64,000 nucleotides of DNA, from the NCBI GenBank assembly GCA_026018925.1, contig JAKSZU010000004.1, positions 37,219,233-37,283,232 on the forward strand, in the 5' to 3' direction. Below the pieces are notes generated by a model, which saw nothing but the letters and a program-made list of their open reading frames with translations, was not told the origin of the DNA and did no database searches. This stretch comes from Tupaia tana. Taxonomy: Eukaryota; Chordata; Mammalia; Scandentia; Tupaiidae. How positions within the stretch are numbered: the first letter of the stretch is position 1; each line of letters starts with the position of its first letter. Below are positions 9,146-21,249 of this stretch, piece by piece. Position numbers and translations under genes: made by a program.

Positions 9146-9660
9146 CATGAGTATAACTTGAAATAGCTGAGGAATAGGGAAAAAAAAAGCACTAAAGTTC
9201 TGTATTTAACCTTGAGCTTGCAAATATAGTACATATAAATGATAACACACAGTGCTGAGAACGCTTACACGTGTAATAAGGAAGCCATTGTTTATAATCA
9301 CTGAAGAGTACAAAGGAAGAGTCTAGAAGTCTGAAAATAGGCAGTTTCTTATTTTCAAAAAAGCAAAATTCAGGAAATGATAAACCTGTGACATTGAATT
9401 GGGTAGATTCTTAGAGCATATTTCTGAATACTTAGGCTCAAAAACAGTCATCAACTGAGCCAGAACTTGGAGTCTGCAGGAGTTACTGGAGTACCCTGAT
9501 CAGGAGAATGCTAAAGAAATGTCTTGGGATTTTAGAGGAAGGTGGGACATGGGGGTTAATTGCAGAAATGTGGGTGGAATGATAAGACAGGCAGTCACAG
9601 CTGATAACCACCATTCATAGTTTATCAATCTAGAAGGGACCCTTAGATTCATTATTTGGG
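9146..9660. other. No recognised feature
   Basis: AT-rich DNA without a recognised repeat, RNA or coding signal. Confidence 0.35.
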
Positions 9661-9826
9661 CAGTGGTTTTCAGTCCTGGCTGACTGTTACAATAAATGGG
9701 AACTTTAAACAAAACACATCAATATCTGGCCCTGCTCTTCAAGATTCAGACTTCATGTGTCTAGTATGGACACCAGCCATTTGTATACTTCAAAAACTCT
9801 CTAGTGTTCTAATATGCCAAAGTCTA
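9661..9826 (+). mobile_element. Non-autonomous hAT-Charlie element (MER20/MER5 group)
   Basis: Starts CAGTGGTTTTCAGTCCTGGC, the hAT-Charlie terminal inverted-repeat type. The internal GGGAACTTTAAACAAAACAC and GATTCAGACTTCATGTGTCT match the consensus order of ~190-bp mammalian hAT MITEs. The right terminus is decayed. Confidence 0.65.
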
Positions 9827-9861
9827 GCACGATTTTCTTAATGTTTTACTCTGGGCAACAG

Positions 9862-9913
<52 letters not shown>

Positions 9914-9914
9914 A
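9862..9914 (+). repeat. (CTAT)n microsatellite
   Basis: About 13 uninterrupted tetranucleotide units at the tail side of the following minus-strand SINE. It most likely grew from the SINE A-tail. Confidence 0.97.
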
Positions 9915-10163
9915 TTAGGTTGTTGCCCTAGAGTGTATGTGCTTGTTGGAGAGGCAGAGAGACCGTGAAAGAGAAAATGAGAAATTACTCTCCCAGGAGG
10001 GATGGCCACACAACAATCCTTTCTCCTCCATTCTTCTCCTGGGATTTTGAGCACACACGTACACATACTTGGTGTGATTTTTAAGTCGTTAGGTCCAGGA
10101 CTTGAAACACAGTTGGTTCCATGAGAGACCAGCATCTTAACCACCATGCCACATGCTGGCCCC
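9915..10163 (-). mobile_element. tRNA-derived SINE, intermediate age
   Basis: GGTTGTTGCCCTAGAGTGTA through AGGTCCAGGACTTGAAACAC to CCACATGCTGGCCCC. Complete but diverged, with a (CTAT)n tail at left. Confidence 0.85.
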
Positions 10164-10257
10164 TCCATTATATTTTTAAAAAACATATTGAATGAAGTCA
10201 GAGAGCCACCTGTGTTACATTGTATCTGAGTCAAAACTAGGAAGCAACGGGACCACC

Positions 10258-10472
10258 TACAATGACTCTGGCAATACAGGTACTGTGCATAATGCTGGAG
10301 GCCACGTGGGAAGGGTGTGGGTTCACGTCCCGGTCTGCTTCAGTGGGCCAGGCACACCCACGAATGCACCCATGATCCTAGTTGGCTGCAGGTCCTACAG
10401 GGGGGATTGTGGCATGAGGACCCTGTCAAGGGTGCTCTCTCTTTCTCTTTCTCTCTCTCTCAGGAAATAAAT
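10258..10472 (+). mobile_element. SINE-B copy, forward
   Basis: TACTGTGCATAATGCTGGAG, GTGTGGGTTCACGTCCCGGT (B-box-like GGTTCACGTCC), CAGTGGGCCAGGCACACCC, GGGGGGATTGTGGCATGA, then a CT-rich tract ending AGGAAATAAATGAATGG. This is one of the better copies of the second family. Confidence 0.75.
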
Positions 10473-10699
10473 GAATGGAATTCAAACAAACAAAAACACC
10501 GAGAACTGATAGAATTAAGTGTGAAGTCAGCAAACAAGGCCGCAAAATGAGCAAAAACACTAACAAAATGAAATGCCTTGTTACGGAGAGACTGTGCAAA
10601 TTAAATGAGTCAAAAGATACAAAGAGCTCGCAGCAGAATCAGGCACCTGAGAAGTGGCTCAGTCCAGTTGTCACATGGAAACCTATACACTGTATGAGG

Positions 10700-10960
10700 T
10701 CAGCACAATCTCCATGTTAGTAAAACTGGGGCCATTGACAGTGTGCCTATCCAGCCTAAGACCAGGAATTAAGTGGTGAATCTGGGCTTCAAACCCATCC
10801 TGACTCCAGTGCCCAAGCTCTGAGCTACGATGCTGGGTGTTGGCAGTGACCTTGGCTTTCTGGCTGAAACAGGTGCTAAAAGTCAAACATTTGAAGGAGA
10901 CTGAGGCTCAGAGGGGTTGACTGAGGCTTTCAAGGGCAAACAGAGAATGGTAAACAAGGA
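10700..10960 (-). repeat. MIR relic(s)
   Basis: AATTAAGTGGTGAATCTGGG, TTCAAACCCATCCTGACTCC and AAGCTCTGAGCTACGATGCT follow the reverse MIR head. A second stretch with GAGACTGAGGCTCAGAGGGG (10898-10917) may be part of another copy. Confidence 0.6.
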
Positions 10961-11947
10961 TTTGAAACTAAGTTCCACCGCACCCTACTCCATCCCACAA
11001 AAACAAGGAGAAAGAGAAGGAAGAAGAGAGAGAGGAAGGAGAAGGAAGGCAGGCAAAGAGGGACAGAGGCAATTCCTGTGTGGAGGGCCTTTTCCAGAAC
11101 AAAGGGAATCTGGGAAGCTCCTGGCATATACCACAGAAATGGATGAATAGGTTGGGAAATCCCCATGGAAGCTTCTGAGAAACGCTCACTATGAGGGATT
11201 CTCATGGATAAGGATGTACTTTTCTCAATAATCCTGAGCCTACCCTAAAGGGCAGATTCCCTCCCTTGACCCAGCCCCATACCTGGACTGAAAGGTTTAA
11301 TTAAAGAAGTGAGCTTCTTTATCAAGGAGAGTATTCATAGGTAAGAGTTGAAGCTTGTTTTCTTTGGCTTAAGAAACTTGACTGAAAAGCGTGGAGAAGG
11401 ATAACAAAGGTGTTTTATAGCAAAAGTCAAAAACTTTGACAAGGAGATAGTTCAGAGGGACTTTCTTCCATGCACTGTGGTTGGCTCTTGTCTCCACTTG
11501 CTCAGGAAGAGACTCTGGGTCCTGGAGAGAGTACCCCAATGAATTCTAGGAGTCCCCCGGCAGGGTCCCACACGTACCCAAGAACCAGGTTTATTTGCTA
11601 CCACAGGGCTTCCACTCCATCTTTTTCTCCTCCAGGATCCTCATTCCACGACATTCATTTCACATGAAGGAGACATCTCACTCACGAAGGAGTAAGGAGA
11701 TTAGATGAGATGCCACATCTCAACCATTCAAAATTTGTTGTAAAATGATATCGATATTAGAGGAAACAACTAATAGAGAAAATAACTGTTTTCTTCTGCT
11801 CTCTTATACTGCATGCCCACAGGAATCAAGAGAGACTAGTAGAGGCTAGTTTGGAATATTTAAAGGGGAATAGAATTCTTTCTTATCAATGATAATGATT
11901 AAGACTTTGAATGCAGGTGATCCAATTTGCACGTAATTACAATTTCA
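10961..11947. other. No gene; GA-rich patch at about 11005-11065
   Basis: Unique-looking DNA. The purine-rich patch with AGAGAGAGGAAGGAGAAGGA is low-complexity. No repeat family or exon recognised. Confidence 0.35.
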
Positions 11948-12194
11948 TTTTCTTTGAGAGGTTTTTGCTATAGAGCACGTGCGCTTGCCAGAAAGACAGA
12001 GAGAGACAGAGAGACAGGAAGCAAAAAATCACCCCCTAGGGGGGATGGCCACACCGCAATCCCTTCTCCTCTCCAGATCGTAGGCATGTGCGCACACACA
12101 TCCAGTGTGGTTTAAGTCACCCTGTCTGGGACTTGAACTGCGGTCGACTTCATGGGAGTTCAACGACATATCCATTACGTCAACTACTGGTCCC
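11948..12194 (-). mobile_element. Young tRNA-derived SINE with perfect 15-bp target duplication
   Basis: Minus-strand copy. GTAATTACAATTTCA is duplicated at 11933-11947 and 12195-12209. The body is nearly intact but lacks part of the TCCATTCTCCTCTC region. Confidence 0.93.
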
Positions 12195-12209
12195 GTAATT
12201 ACAATTTCA

Positions 12210-13376
12210 GGCAAGAGTTACCACGGGTTACAAGGTCTCCTCCTAAACCAATTTCTGACGGACTTATGACCTAAAAGCACTCAGCCCGGCTTCCTCCAGC
12301 CTGTATCTCTCAACTCCAGCCACTTTGGGCAATGAAAATAAAGACAAAAATATGTCTATGCGTGGAGAAATCAGAGCCTGTGCCAATGCTCCAGGTATGT
12401 GACCTAGGCTAGTCCTCACTGCAACATGGAAACCAATACCCTTTTCAGAGGGGAGATATAAGTTCCAAGGATTTAAATACCTTGCCTGGGGGAAGAGTCA
12501 GTTTTTCTGCTCCATGAGAGGTCTTTAACTCCTTTGGACATCTTGGGAATCTATGGTGGATATTCCCTACCAGGACTGCAGGATGGGCATCCTTCTCCAC
12601 TCATTGCTCAGACCCTAAAACCATCCCCACTTCCTGGCCGCCTAAGAGTCTAGCTGGGTGCTTTTCTTCTCCTCCCATGGGAGTCTATAAAGAATGAATT
12701 TAGCTTCCTGGCTCTGCACCTCTGCGTCTGAATCAGACCAAGGACACACATGACTCCAAATGTCAGTCCCGGGGGACAGCATAAGCAAACACCAGTTGCA
12801 GCTGTGGCTCTTCTTACTCTGTTTTTGGAGGGGCCCTGACCCACACTCTGAGAGCTGAGTATACTACCCCCTTTTGGGTGCAGAAAGGACATATAAGGGG
12901 TCCTCCTGCATTGGTCAAGATGCCCACTTCTCCACAGGAAAGGTGGGCTCCCCTCATCATTCCTAGCGCGGAAATGTCTGATGTCAAGCCGCCAGCCAAT
13001 GCTGGTGCCACTGGACCTCCCTGTTCCAGCTGATTTTTCTAGGTTCTTCTTCCTGGAATGGGGGAGCACCTACTGTCGAATCGGTTCCTCCTGCTGTCAG
13101 AAGACACAGCCCCAGCAGAAGCTGCGTGCAGCAGTTTGGGGTAAGATCCTGCAGTGTTTTGGGCATCTACTCCCCAGGAAAGAGATGGGATTTTCCTTCC
13201 AGGTTTCTAGGTAGGATCTTGAACGTCAGGTCTCAAGAGTTGTACTACGTGTGCCTCAAGCTCTAGAGTCCTGTATCAGCTACTCAAAATGCGGTCTGTC
13301 ACCTGCTTGAATCCTCATGTCCTAGAAAATATTCGGAAATGCATCATGACTTTCCCGACAACAAATGAGATGCCTT
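12210..13376. other. Repeat-poor, GC-rich block without an assigned feature
   Basis: No familiar SINE, LINE or LTR is seen. A minus-strand open frame at 12650-13069 (139 codons) overlaps several others on both strands. It has no recognisable domain, and I read it as a chance frame. GACATATAAGGGGTCC (12889-12904) resembles a TATA element but has no supporting context. Candidate for an unlabelled old LTR or for unique conserved DNA. Confidence 0.35.
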
Positions 13377-13383
13377 AATCCCA

Positions 13384-13390
<7 letters not shown>

Positions 13391-13420
<30 letters not shown>

Positions 13421-13676
13421 TTTGGAGAGGTTTTCGCTAATAGGGCGCGTGCGCTCGCCAGACAGACAGAGAGAGACAGAGAGACAGAAAGCGAGAAATC
13501 ACCCCCAGGGGGGACGGCCACGCCACAATCCCTTCTCCTCCATTCCCCTCTCAGGATCTTGGGCACGCACGCACATGCGCCCAGTGTGAGTTTTAAGCCA
13601 CCAGGTCTGGGACGCAAACCACGGTCGACTACGTGGGAGTCCAGCGACATAGCCATTACGCTAACTGCTGGTTCCC
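13391..13676 (-). mobile_element. Young tRNA-derived SINE with perfect 14-bp target duplication and (ATT)n tail
   Basis: AATCCCACATTATT occurs at 13377-13390 and 13677-13690. The tail has become an (ATT)n array (to about 13421), followed by TTTGGAGAGGTTTTCGCTAA. CpG-rich and well preserved. Confidence 0.93.
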
Positions 13677-13814
13677 AATCCCACATTATTTTAAGATCCT
13701 CATTAGATAATTCTACAAAGAGAGACAAGCAGAGGCTAGGATTTCATAGGAAGAGATCCCTGGTCTTCCTCTGAAATACATGGCAATTCCTCATAACCTC
13801 ACGGAACACAGCAA

Positions 13815-13868
13815 GCCAAAAAAGAAAAAAAAAAAAAAAAAAAAAAAAAAAGGAAAAAAAAAAAAAAA
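13815..13868 (+). repeat. A-rich homopolymer tract
   Basis: Two long A runs separated by GG, immediately before AGCTTGAGCTCAG. No retroelement body is evident on either side, so its origin is unclear. Confidence 0.9.
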
Positions 13869-14339
13869 GCTTGAGCTCAGAAAGACTAAAGCTGAAATTA
13901 CCCAAAGTGCCCCCACTGGTCAGATTCTCAGATGCAAATCTGAGAGGGCAATCCGTGCCCAGGTGTTTCCTGGAGATCATTCTCTGGAAAAACATCTGTG
14001 AGGGAGGAGCAGAATGGAGCTGGGCAGAGGGAGAAGTGGAATGAAACAGAGGTTTCTAATCCGGGAGAGCTGTGAAGCTGGGCTGGCCTTTTAGACATGC
14101 CCTACATTAACCTCTCTGCTCCCTGTACCTTTGCACAGACCTGTTCCCGGGGAGGGAGTTTTGTGTAACCTTGGGCAAGGCAGTTATCTGTGGCTGAAAG
14201 AGCAATGGTTGAAGAGGACCTTAGCTTTGAATCAGCAGCAGCCAACACTCCCAGCCACTGGGGATACTGAACGCCTTTGCTCCAAGGGGGAACTTGGAAG
14301 GCGCACCCCGGTATCCACTACACAAGTCACTCTTTCCTT
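13869..14339. other. No recognised feature
   Basis: Unique-looking DNA with no recognised repeat or exon. Confidence 0.35.
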
Positions 14340-14640
14340 TAGAGGAAGCAGTCCTCGAGAAGCAAAGTAGATGGCACACAGTTACACAGTAGGGTGATGG
14401 AATGAAGAATGGCACTCAGACCTGTAACCCTCAACTCTGTGTTTCCTCTCCTACCAATACTGCTGTCGCTTACGGAGCAGGCCTCATGTGCTAGCCACCG
14501 TGTTATGCATGCCACGTGGGTTTGCATAATAACTAATCAGATCAACACCCACAGAGTACGTATTTTTACCTTCATTTTGTAATGGAGAAAACTGAGGTCT
14601 CAAATGTATTTAGTAGTCTAACAAAGGGCCTGGCATATAT
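14340..14640 (-). repeat. MIR relics, one or two
   Basis: GGCACACAGTTACACAGTAG with CACTCAGACCTGTAACCC fits a reverse MIR head. Further right, CCACCGTGTTATGCATGCCA and CATTTTGTAATGGAGAAAAC fit a second reverse copy. Confidence 0.55.
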
Positions 14641-14989
14641 TAAACACCTACTTGTCTCCCAAGCCTGTACTCATAACCCCCACTTTCATCTCTATAATCC
14701 ACCCAGAGGCCTTCTCTCTACTGCTGCAAGTCATACTGCAGCCCCGATCATCAACAACAAAAGAGGGGAAGAAGTTATTGTTTCCCACCCAGCAATCTCC
14801 CACTGCCAAGAGATCTGACGTTTTCATCACCATTTATGATTTCGGCATAGCTCCCTACAGTGCTCATCCTTTCCTAATAAAATGAATTTTTAGTTTGGGT
14901 TACAACCCTGTGCCTCAATGTTCTTCTAGGCATCCAGCAAATATCTTTCAGATCTCATTATATCCACTGTTTTGAGCATTTCACATTCA

Positions 14990-15105
14990 TTTTCTGACAG
15001 TACCTTGGGAAGTGTTTTTATCCCTGCTGCATAGATGAGGAGAACGAAGTATGAGACTGTCTAATCCCTGACCCAAAGTCACACCACCTCAATTTACGTG
15101 CAGAC
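14990..15105 (-). repeat. MIR fragment
   Basis: TGCATAGATGAGGAGAACGA, then GACCCAAAGTCACACCACCT and GTGCAGACCTG in reverse-MIR order. Confidence 0.55.
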
Positions 15106-16799
15106 CTGCTTTACTTTGGCAAAGCTGTGTTCGTTTGTTCTGTTTTCAAATCAATGTTTATTACAAGCATACACACTGCCCAGCACTGTGCGGAAGTATG
15201 CTGGGAGTCACGCTCTACTTGGGACAGAAGCTCACATTCCTTCCCTTGATTGCCTCTGTGTTTTAGAGCAAGAGTCAGAAATACAAAGGCCTATGGGGGC
15301 CTCAAGTGAACTGGATAACCAGGGGCTTCGGGGAAGCAGAGTTACTCTGGCCCCCGGGAGCTGCAGCTGCTCAGTTCCAGCCATATGTTTGAAATTGTCT
15401 GATTTTCCATTCTTTAGGAGGAACCAGAAATCTTTATGTGATATATCTTGATATTTTCAAATTGAGAATTAATCCAACCACTCTGTCATTATTAATGTCT
15501 TCTAAACAAAATGCATAGTGGGCCAGATTGAGTCCTGGGTATTACTAATGCCATCTTACATTTGACCTCTAGTTGTCCCATCTGAATCCAGACTAACCTC
15601 ACAGCAAAAGGTCAAGTGCATCCTACACTCTCCCTACGTCTTTGCTCACGGCACAGGAAGCTTCAAGACATGTATCTTAGTTTTCTGACTGGGGGAAACC
15701 TACAGCATCTGCAGATCCTTTCTCTTATTCCTCGAAGCTTCATTCTTTCCTTAGTTTAGGCTACAAGCTGACCGACTTCTGTCAGGAAATAGCTCAGTTG
15801 TGGGCGTGTGCAAACAGCAAGACAAGGCTACGTGACCACTGCTCACAGCCTCCTTTCCCCTTCTCATTCCTGCTGCCAGCAGACAGTTCTGAGATAATGC
15901 CATGTCTTTCCTGCAAGAAACAACATTCCCAGGCCATTCTGCTGATGCCCTCTGATGGTCCTGGGAATGCAATCTCTCAGCCTCTCCGCTCCTGTCATTG
16001 CTTCCCTTGTCTTATCTTTAGAGGGCTTGGGGACCTGAGCTGGTCGCTTTCCAAAGAGAGTCAATCATCCATCATGTAGGGAGCTTGGGGGGCTCACGTA
16101 GACACTAGAAACCTAAAAACTCCAGTGCAGGCTTACCCGTGGATCTGTTGCATACCACGCTATCATTTCTAAAATTATTTGTGATACCAATCTCACTCAT
16201 TCTGTCTGCTGTTAAGATTCATCTTTAATCAAACAAGTAAGAGTTTTTTGTCTCTCACAAATTCCCTCGGAGCATGATCTTAGCCCACAAACCTGGCATC
16301 TAGTCAAGCTTTGATCTCTGATTCCAGTTCCTCCCTCAATCCTCAACAGGACTCCAGCCATAGTTAAGCAACATCTCTTTCTACATCTGTTGATGACATA
16401 AGAGATGAGGACTGAGGAGCCAATCAATACTTACTGCCTGATTCTGGGATGTTAATTAGTAGAAGGGAGAATTAGGCCCCGGAGATAAGATCATTATTAG
16501 CTGGCAGAAAAACAATAACTTTGGCAGTATTACTCTGAATTATTCATCTTCTTAAGTGGAAAACCAATGACTGCCATTCAAAAACCTAAGGTTTCTAACC
16601 CAGAGACTAGGGACAATAATTTTAATATTAATACATTGTTTCATGTAAAGCAAACCTTGACTCTTGAAATTTCCATTTAATATTTCAATAGTTTCCCAAA
16701 TAATTTTACACTTCAAAGACTGTGGCATATCACTGTCTTCAATTTTTGGTGAGGCACAAATTTAAGAGGCAAGTGATTGGGGGAATTAGTGACTCCCTG
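15106..16799. other. Repeat-poor stretch without recognised genes
   Basis: About 1.7 kb with no lineage-specific SINE and no old repeat that I can name. Short open frames at 15098-15451 and 15751-16079 have no domain and are overlapped on the opposite strand. Confidence 0.4.
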
Positions 16800-16960
16800 A
16801 CATCGACCTTTCTATAGAGCTTTGTCTCAACTTACATTATACATTATTTCATTTAATGCTCACAGAGACCTTGTTAGGAAGGTACTATTACTCTCATTTT
16901 GCATGTTAATACAGAGGGGACCATGGGCTATGGTAATTTTCATGAAGATGAGGATTTGAG
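16800..16960 (-). repeat. MIR
   Basis: ACATTATTTCATTTAATGCT, CACAGAGACCTTGTTAGGAA, GGTACTATTACTCTCATTTT are the classic reverse-MIR centre. Confidence 0.75.
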
Positions 16961-18084
16961 AAGATCTTAAAAGGTACATAATTTACATATCAAGAATCTA
17001 CTGAACTAATTTTCCTCTCTACTTGAAACAATCTGGCAGAAAGAAAAAAAAAAATCGTGAATGTGCTGACCTAGAAAGACTATTCTAACTATGGTGCAAG
17101 CATCCACTGAGGCTTCCAGAGACCATGAACTCTAATCAGAGTTATCACAACCTCCACTTCTACCATCGAGGAAAGCCTGCATCCCAGACCTGTTTGCCAA
17201 TTCTCCGCACTTTACACTCACAGGGGCAGCTCCTTTACCTTCAAGTGCTATCATTATTCCTTTGGAATAGACCCAGGCTAACCAGTCCGAAGATTTCCAT
17301 AAAAGTCCGAACAGATGTTTTAGGGTTTTTGGAGACCTTCTATAAGTTTGCATGTTTGTTTGTGGTGGAGAAGGGAGGAAGTCAAAGCCATGGAGAAGCA
17401 GTTTGCCACCATTTTTATTTTATTCACCTTTCCTCCTTCCTTTCCCCCTTTCTCACACTCTAGATCTAGGAGCTATAATTGTCATACAATTCCCCTAGTC
17501 CCTTTCTCTGAAGCATCACCAGCCAACTCCTAGGCCTTGAAGGGCTTGGATCTGCCTCAGGTGATGCTGTCAATGTTTTCCTATGAAGCAGGAAGAAAAA
17601 AAAATCTCTCCCTTTGGTAATATAACCATGGAAAGTGCCCTAAAATGTAACAGGCTGCCCCAGGACCTTGGGAGATTGGTTTCTCTAAGACAAAGGCCTA
17701 GAAAACCATTTGGGAAGGGGAGATCTTGGAGAAGGATTTATATAGAAGATTATGCCAAAGTACCTTTAAGATCCTTGAAACCCAGAGGTCCTCTAGTGCA
17801 AGACTTTTGAACCACCAGATTTTGACAGTAGACATACCTGAAGCCGAGTCAGTGCTGTATCTCTTGCTAGCTACAGGGGTGTGGGATATTGTAGGTTCCT
17901 CTAAGACTCACTTTCCACATCTCAAAAAACCAGTTGATAAATGACACAAAATGTTTCTCATGCCTGCTACATAGTAATAACATGATAAAAGAGGGCTCTG
18001 CTAGCATTATTTTTATTTTATTGTCATTGTAAAGACAAGGGTAGATTTGCACATTCCAGGTCAGAGAGGTAGCAAGACTTCATG
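16961..18084. other. Repeat-poor stretch without recognised genes
   Basis: No recognised repeat, RNA gene or exon. Open frames at 17125-17463 and 17583-17944 carry no recognised domain. Confidence 0.4.
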
Positions 18085-18275
18085 AAAAGTGCATTCAATG
18101 AAGAGTCAAATGAAATAAACTCTAGTACCACATTTGCTATGTAATATCTGGGTTAAATTGATCATTTGACTGAATTGGGCCTTAGTTTCCTCACTTGAAG
18201 TTGTAGAGCAATAATAGCAATCACCTTTGAGTACCTCATACAGTTGTCATGAAAGTTATATGGAAAAATAAGGTA
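18085..18275 (+). repeat. MIR
   Basis: ATTGGGCCTTAGTTTCCTCA, then TTGTAGAGCAATAATAGCAA and CATACAGTTGTCATGAAAGT in forward-MIR order. Confidence 0.65.
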
Positions 18276-20313
18276 ACTGTACTTTGAAATGTTTAATTAT
18301 CCTAAAAATGAACGAAAGGATGGTTTGCCACATCTGCCCATAATGCCCATCATACAATTTCTGTTTCTGGGTTCTTCTCTCTTTGATGCTTTCAGGCTGT
18401 CCCCAGCTTGTCTGGGATCCTCTAAAGCACACCAGCTCCTTCATGTTTCTGGAGAAACAACCCTAAATCTGTTCTACCCTCAATTCCTCTTTACCCCCTG
18501 CAAAGCTTGCCTGTCTGGTGATCTCTATGAAGAAGCTACTAATGACTTGGTAAGCTACCATTCCCTGAGAACATACTTGCTGCTTACAATAGGAGTCACC
18601 CTCAGATATTATCCCTTATCCAAATAGGAAGATACCAATGGTGGAATTATTTTAAAGGAGATGAATCTTATGGTGCTTGTATAAAAAAAAAAAAATCTGT
18701 TTTAACCAAGGTGGCTCAGACCTTCTCCACACAGTGTCCCACTGGAGCTTTCACCCTAAGTTCCTGTCAACCAGGTGTGAGAGCCCCAGACACTCATATC
18801 CCTGTAGCCATTTTCATTTCATACCAAACTGCCTCTCCTATATGGCCAGAGGCAGAGGCTTGGATCAGATGACCTGTAGACTTCCCTTCCAATTCTTGGA
18901 ATCAAATATCAAAGGGATTCCAGGCAATGACCCTCTGTCTGTCATCTCTTCAACAACAAACATTTACTAAATTCCTATACCAAACCAGGCATTTTGCCAG
19001 AATCTGAGCACACAAAATTGAGTAAGATGCAACAAAGCCCTGACCAGGTTGCTAACCTCTTTCCATGAAACTGAATAAAAATACCATGAATTCCTAGGTG
19101 AAAACAAAACTGAACTAAGAAACTTTTCACATGCATTTTCTCATTTTATCTTCTAGCAATTCTTTTATATAGTAGCTAATAGCCTCATTTAACAGGAGGT
19201 AACCTACTCTCTCTGCAATCTATAACTTAAGCCAGGCCAAGACAAACGCAGAGACAAGGGTAGATTTACACATTCTAGGAAGGCAGCACAGAGCTTGGGG
19301 GTTATCTAGCCTTTCTTTGAGTCATTATCTTCCTCCTCATCAGAAGGCCTTGATTGCACAGTGCATTTCAGAACTGGAATGAAAGCGTCACACTCAAAAC
19401 CAGAAATCTAGTTTTAGAGCAATCTTGAAGCTCCAAAACTTTTTGCCTAGAGACAATAATTTGGTCAAAGGGCTTTTAGCTCCTCTTATGAGCCCAGGGG
19501 TGGGGGGACCACAGTGATCCATGGTTTCCATGACAACCACATTTTTTTTCTGTAAGTAGACCTGCCCCAAGCACAATTAAAGCTTGTAATCAGTTCCTAA
19601 TAAATTTTTCACAAATGACTGATCCATGACTAGAAATACATTTCCTTTTTTTCAGTGGATGACTTACTCATTCCCAACATTGATCAAGTTCTTAGAGTTT
19701 TTTCCTGCTGTATAGGGAAATATACTCCAGTGTCTATGGAAACTATCTGAAGTAGACTTATGTAAAGGTTCTTTATGCATTTAATGATTCAGATCTTTCT
19801 AAGATCAGTCTATGACTAGGATTTCTCCAGATGAACCCAACTTGGGTAGCAATAACTCAGTAAAAAACATTATTTCTCTTGCTTTTCTCCTGCTCACTAT
19901 TATAGTAATCCCAACTCCTTCAAACTTCTCTTTTCCTTGTCCTGGGAGTCCACAAGGAGTGGCCCATCTCATGCAGACTCTTGAGTTCTTGGCTACCATT
20001 TTCTTCTGTCCTCATTCAGGCTTCCTGGTGGTGTCTTCTGACAGAGCCAATATCGAAGACTCATGGTACGACCTTGCCTCTCAGACATAGTGACATCTCC
20101 GTTTCAGACATGAACTAGATTTGATTTGGGCAGTAGTCCTTCATGTGGACATGCCTTTGGAGACCCAGACCACCCGTCTTCCATAAATGTATGGAATAAT
20201 CTATACCCCATGATGAATACAATTTAGACTACCAAAGTGGGGACCCTTGCTAACCCTCATCTTCTTCATCCCTCTGCCAGGCTCTCCCTTTCATGCTTTT
20301 ATTCCATCTAGCT
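18276..20313. other. Repeat-poor 2-kb stretch without recognised genes
   Basis: Only a generic CAACAAACATTTACTAAATT word (about 18954-18973), typical of MIR/L2 ends, stands out. The open frame at 18289-18627 (112 codons) has no domain. No exon could be supported. Confidence 0.4.
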
Positions 20314-21012
20314 GTCCCCCTTTTTTTTTTAATTTATAGTTATCATAATCTTGTTTATATTACATTGAATCACATATAACTTTACAGTGTATTACATTTC
20401 TTTTTCCAGAAGGAATACCATGCATGTCAGTCAAGACAGAGACATTACTATACACATCATCATCATCAAATAGCTTTTCATCATTTTTCCAGATTAATAT
20501 TATTATTCTCATTATTATTTTTTTAGAGGTTTTTGCTATAGGGTGCGTGCACTCGCCAGAAAGACAGAGAGAGACAGAGATAGAAAACGAGAAATCATCC
20601 CCAAGGGGGGATGGCCACGCCGCAATCCCTTCTCCTCCATTCTCCTCTTGGGATCTTGGGCACGCATGCACACGCGTCTGGCGTGAGTTTAAGACACTGG
20701 GTCCGGGACTCGAACTGCAGTTGACAACATGGGAGTTCAGCGACATAGCCATTACGCTAACTGCTGGTCCCTATTCTCATTGTTTTTTAAACAATCAATC
20801 ACTATTTATCATTTTGCTTGTAAAAAGACTTTACCCAACATGAATACTTCTCAGATCAGTCCAGTTGAGAATACTATACATGTTATCATCAATAGGTAAT
20901 AAACCATTTCTGTGTCCCACTAATGTTACACCTCTCAATCTGTTCTCTTGCTATCCTTCTCCATACTCTTCCCTTCTCCTGCCCTGCATCTGGTTATCTT
21001 CTTTAAACTTTT
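20314..21012 (-). mobile_element. LINE-1 3'UTR fragment, interrupted by a SINE
   Basis: T-run at the left (the A-tail on the minus strand), then AT-rich 3'UTR and a pyrimidine-rich tract with CTCTTGCTATCCTTCTCCAT. The layout resembles the L1 3'UTRs at 46.2 and 51.1-51.8 kb. It contains the SINE at 20514-20771. Confidence 0.5.
20514..20771 (-). mobile_element. Young tRNA-derived SINE with 10-bp target duplication
   Basis: TATTCTCATT occurs at 20504-20513 and 20772-20781. The head on the right (CATTACGCTAACTGCTGGTC) is intact. The reverse-read B box GGGACTCGAACTGC is close to consensus. Confidence 0.92.
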
Positions 21013-21249
21013 TTTTTTTTTTCCCAGTGGCTCTATCCTTCTATCAAGCTCATTCTCCCTTAGTAAAATCATTTCCTCTTCTTGCCCTGAAATTTAGAAA
21101 AGATAAAAGATTTGTCCAAGTGCATACAGTTGAGTGGTGCAACTTACGTGTCCTAAGGCTTTGAGTCAGACCTGTGTGTCAGTCCAATCCCTATCCCTAA
21201 ACATTCACTCAATATTTAGTAAATATTGATTGAGTTCAAACTGAGGTGA

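Noticed and set aside
12889..12904. TATA-box promoter
   Set aside because: An isolated TATA-like word without an initiator, downstream exon or other promoter features.
12650..13069. 139-codon minus-strand frame
   Set aside because: No recognisable domain. Frames on both strands overlap it in a GC-rich stretch, where chance open frames are common.
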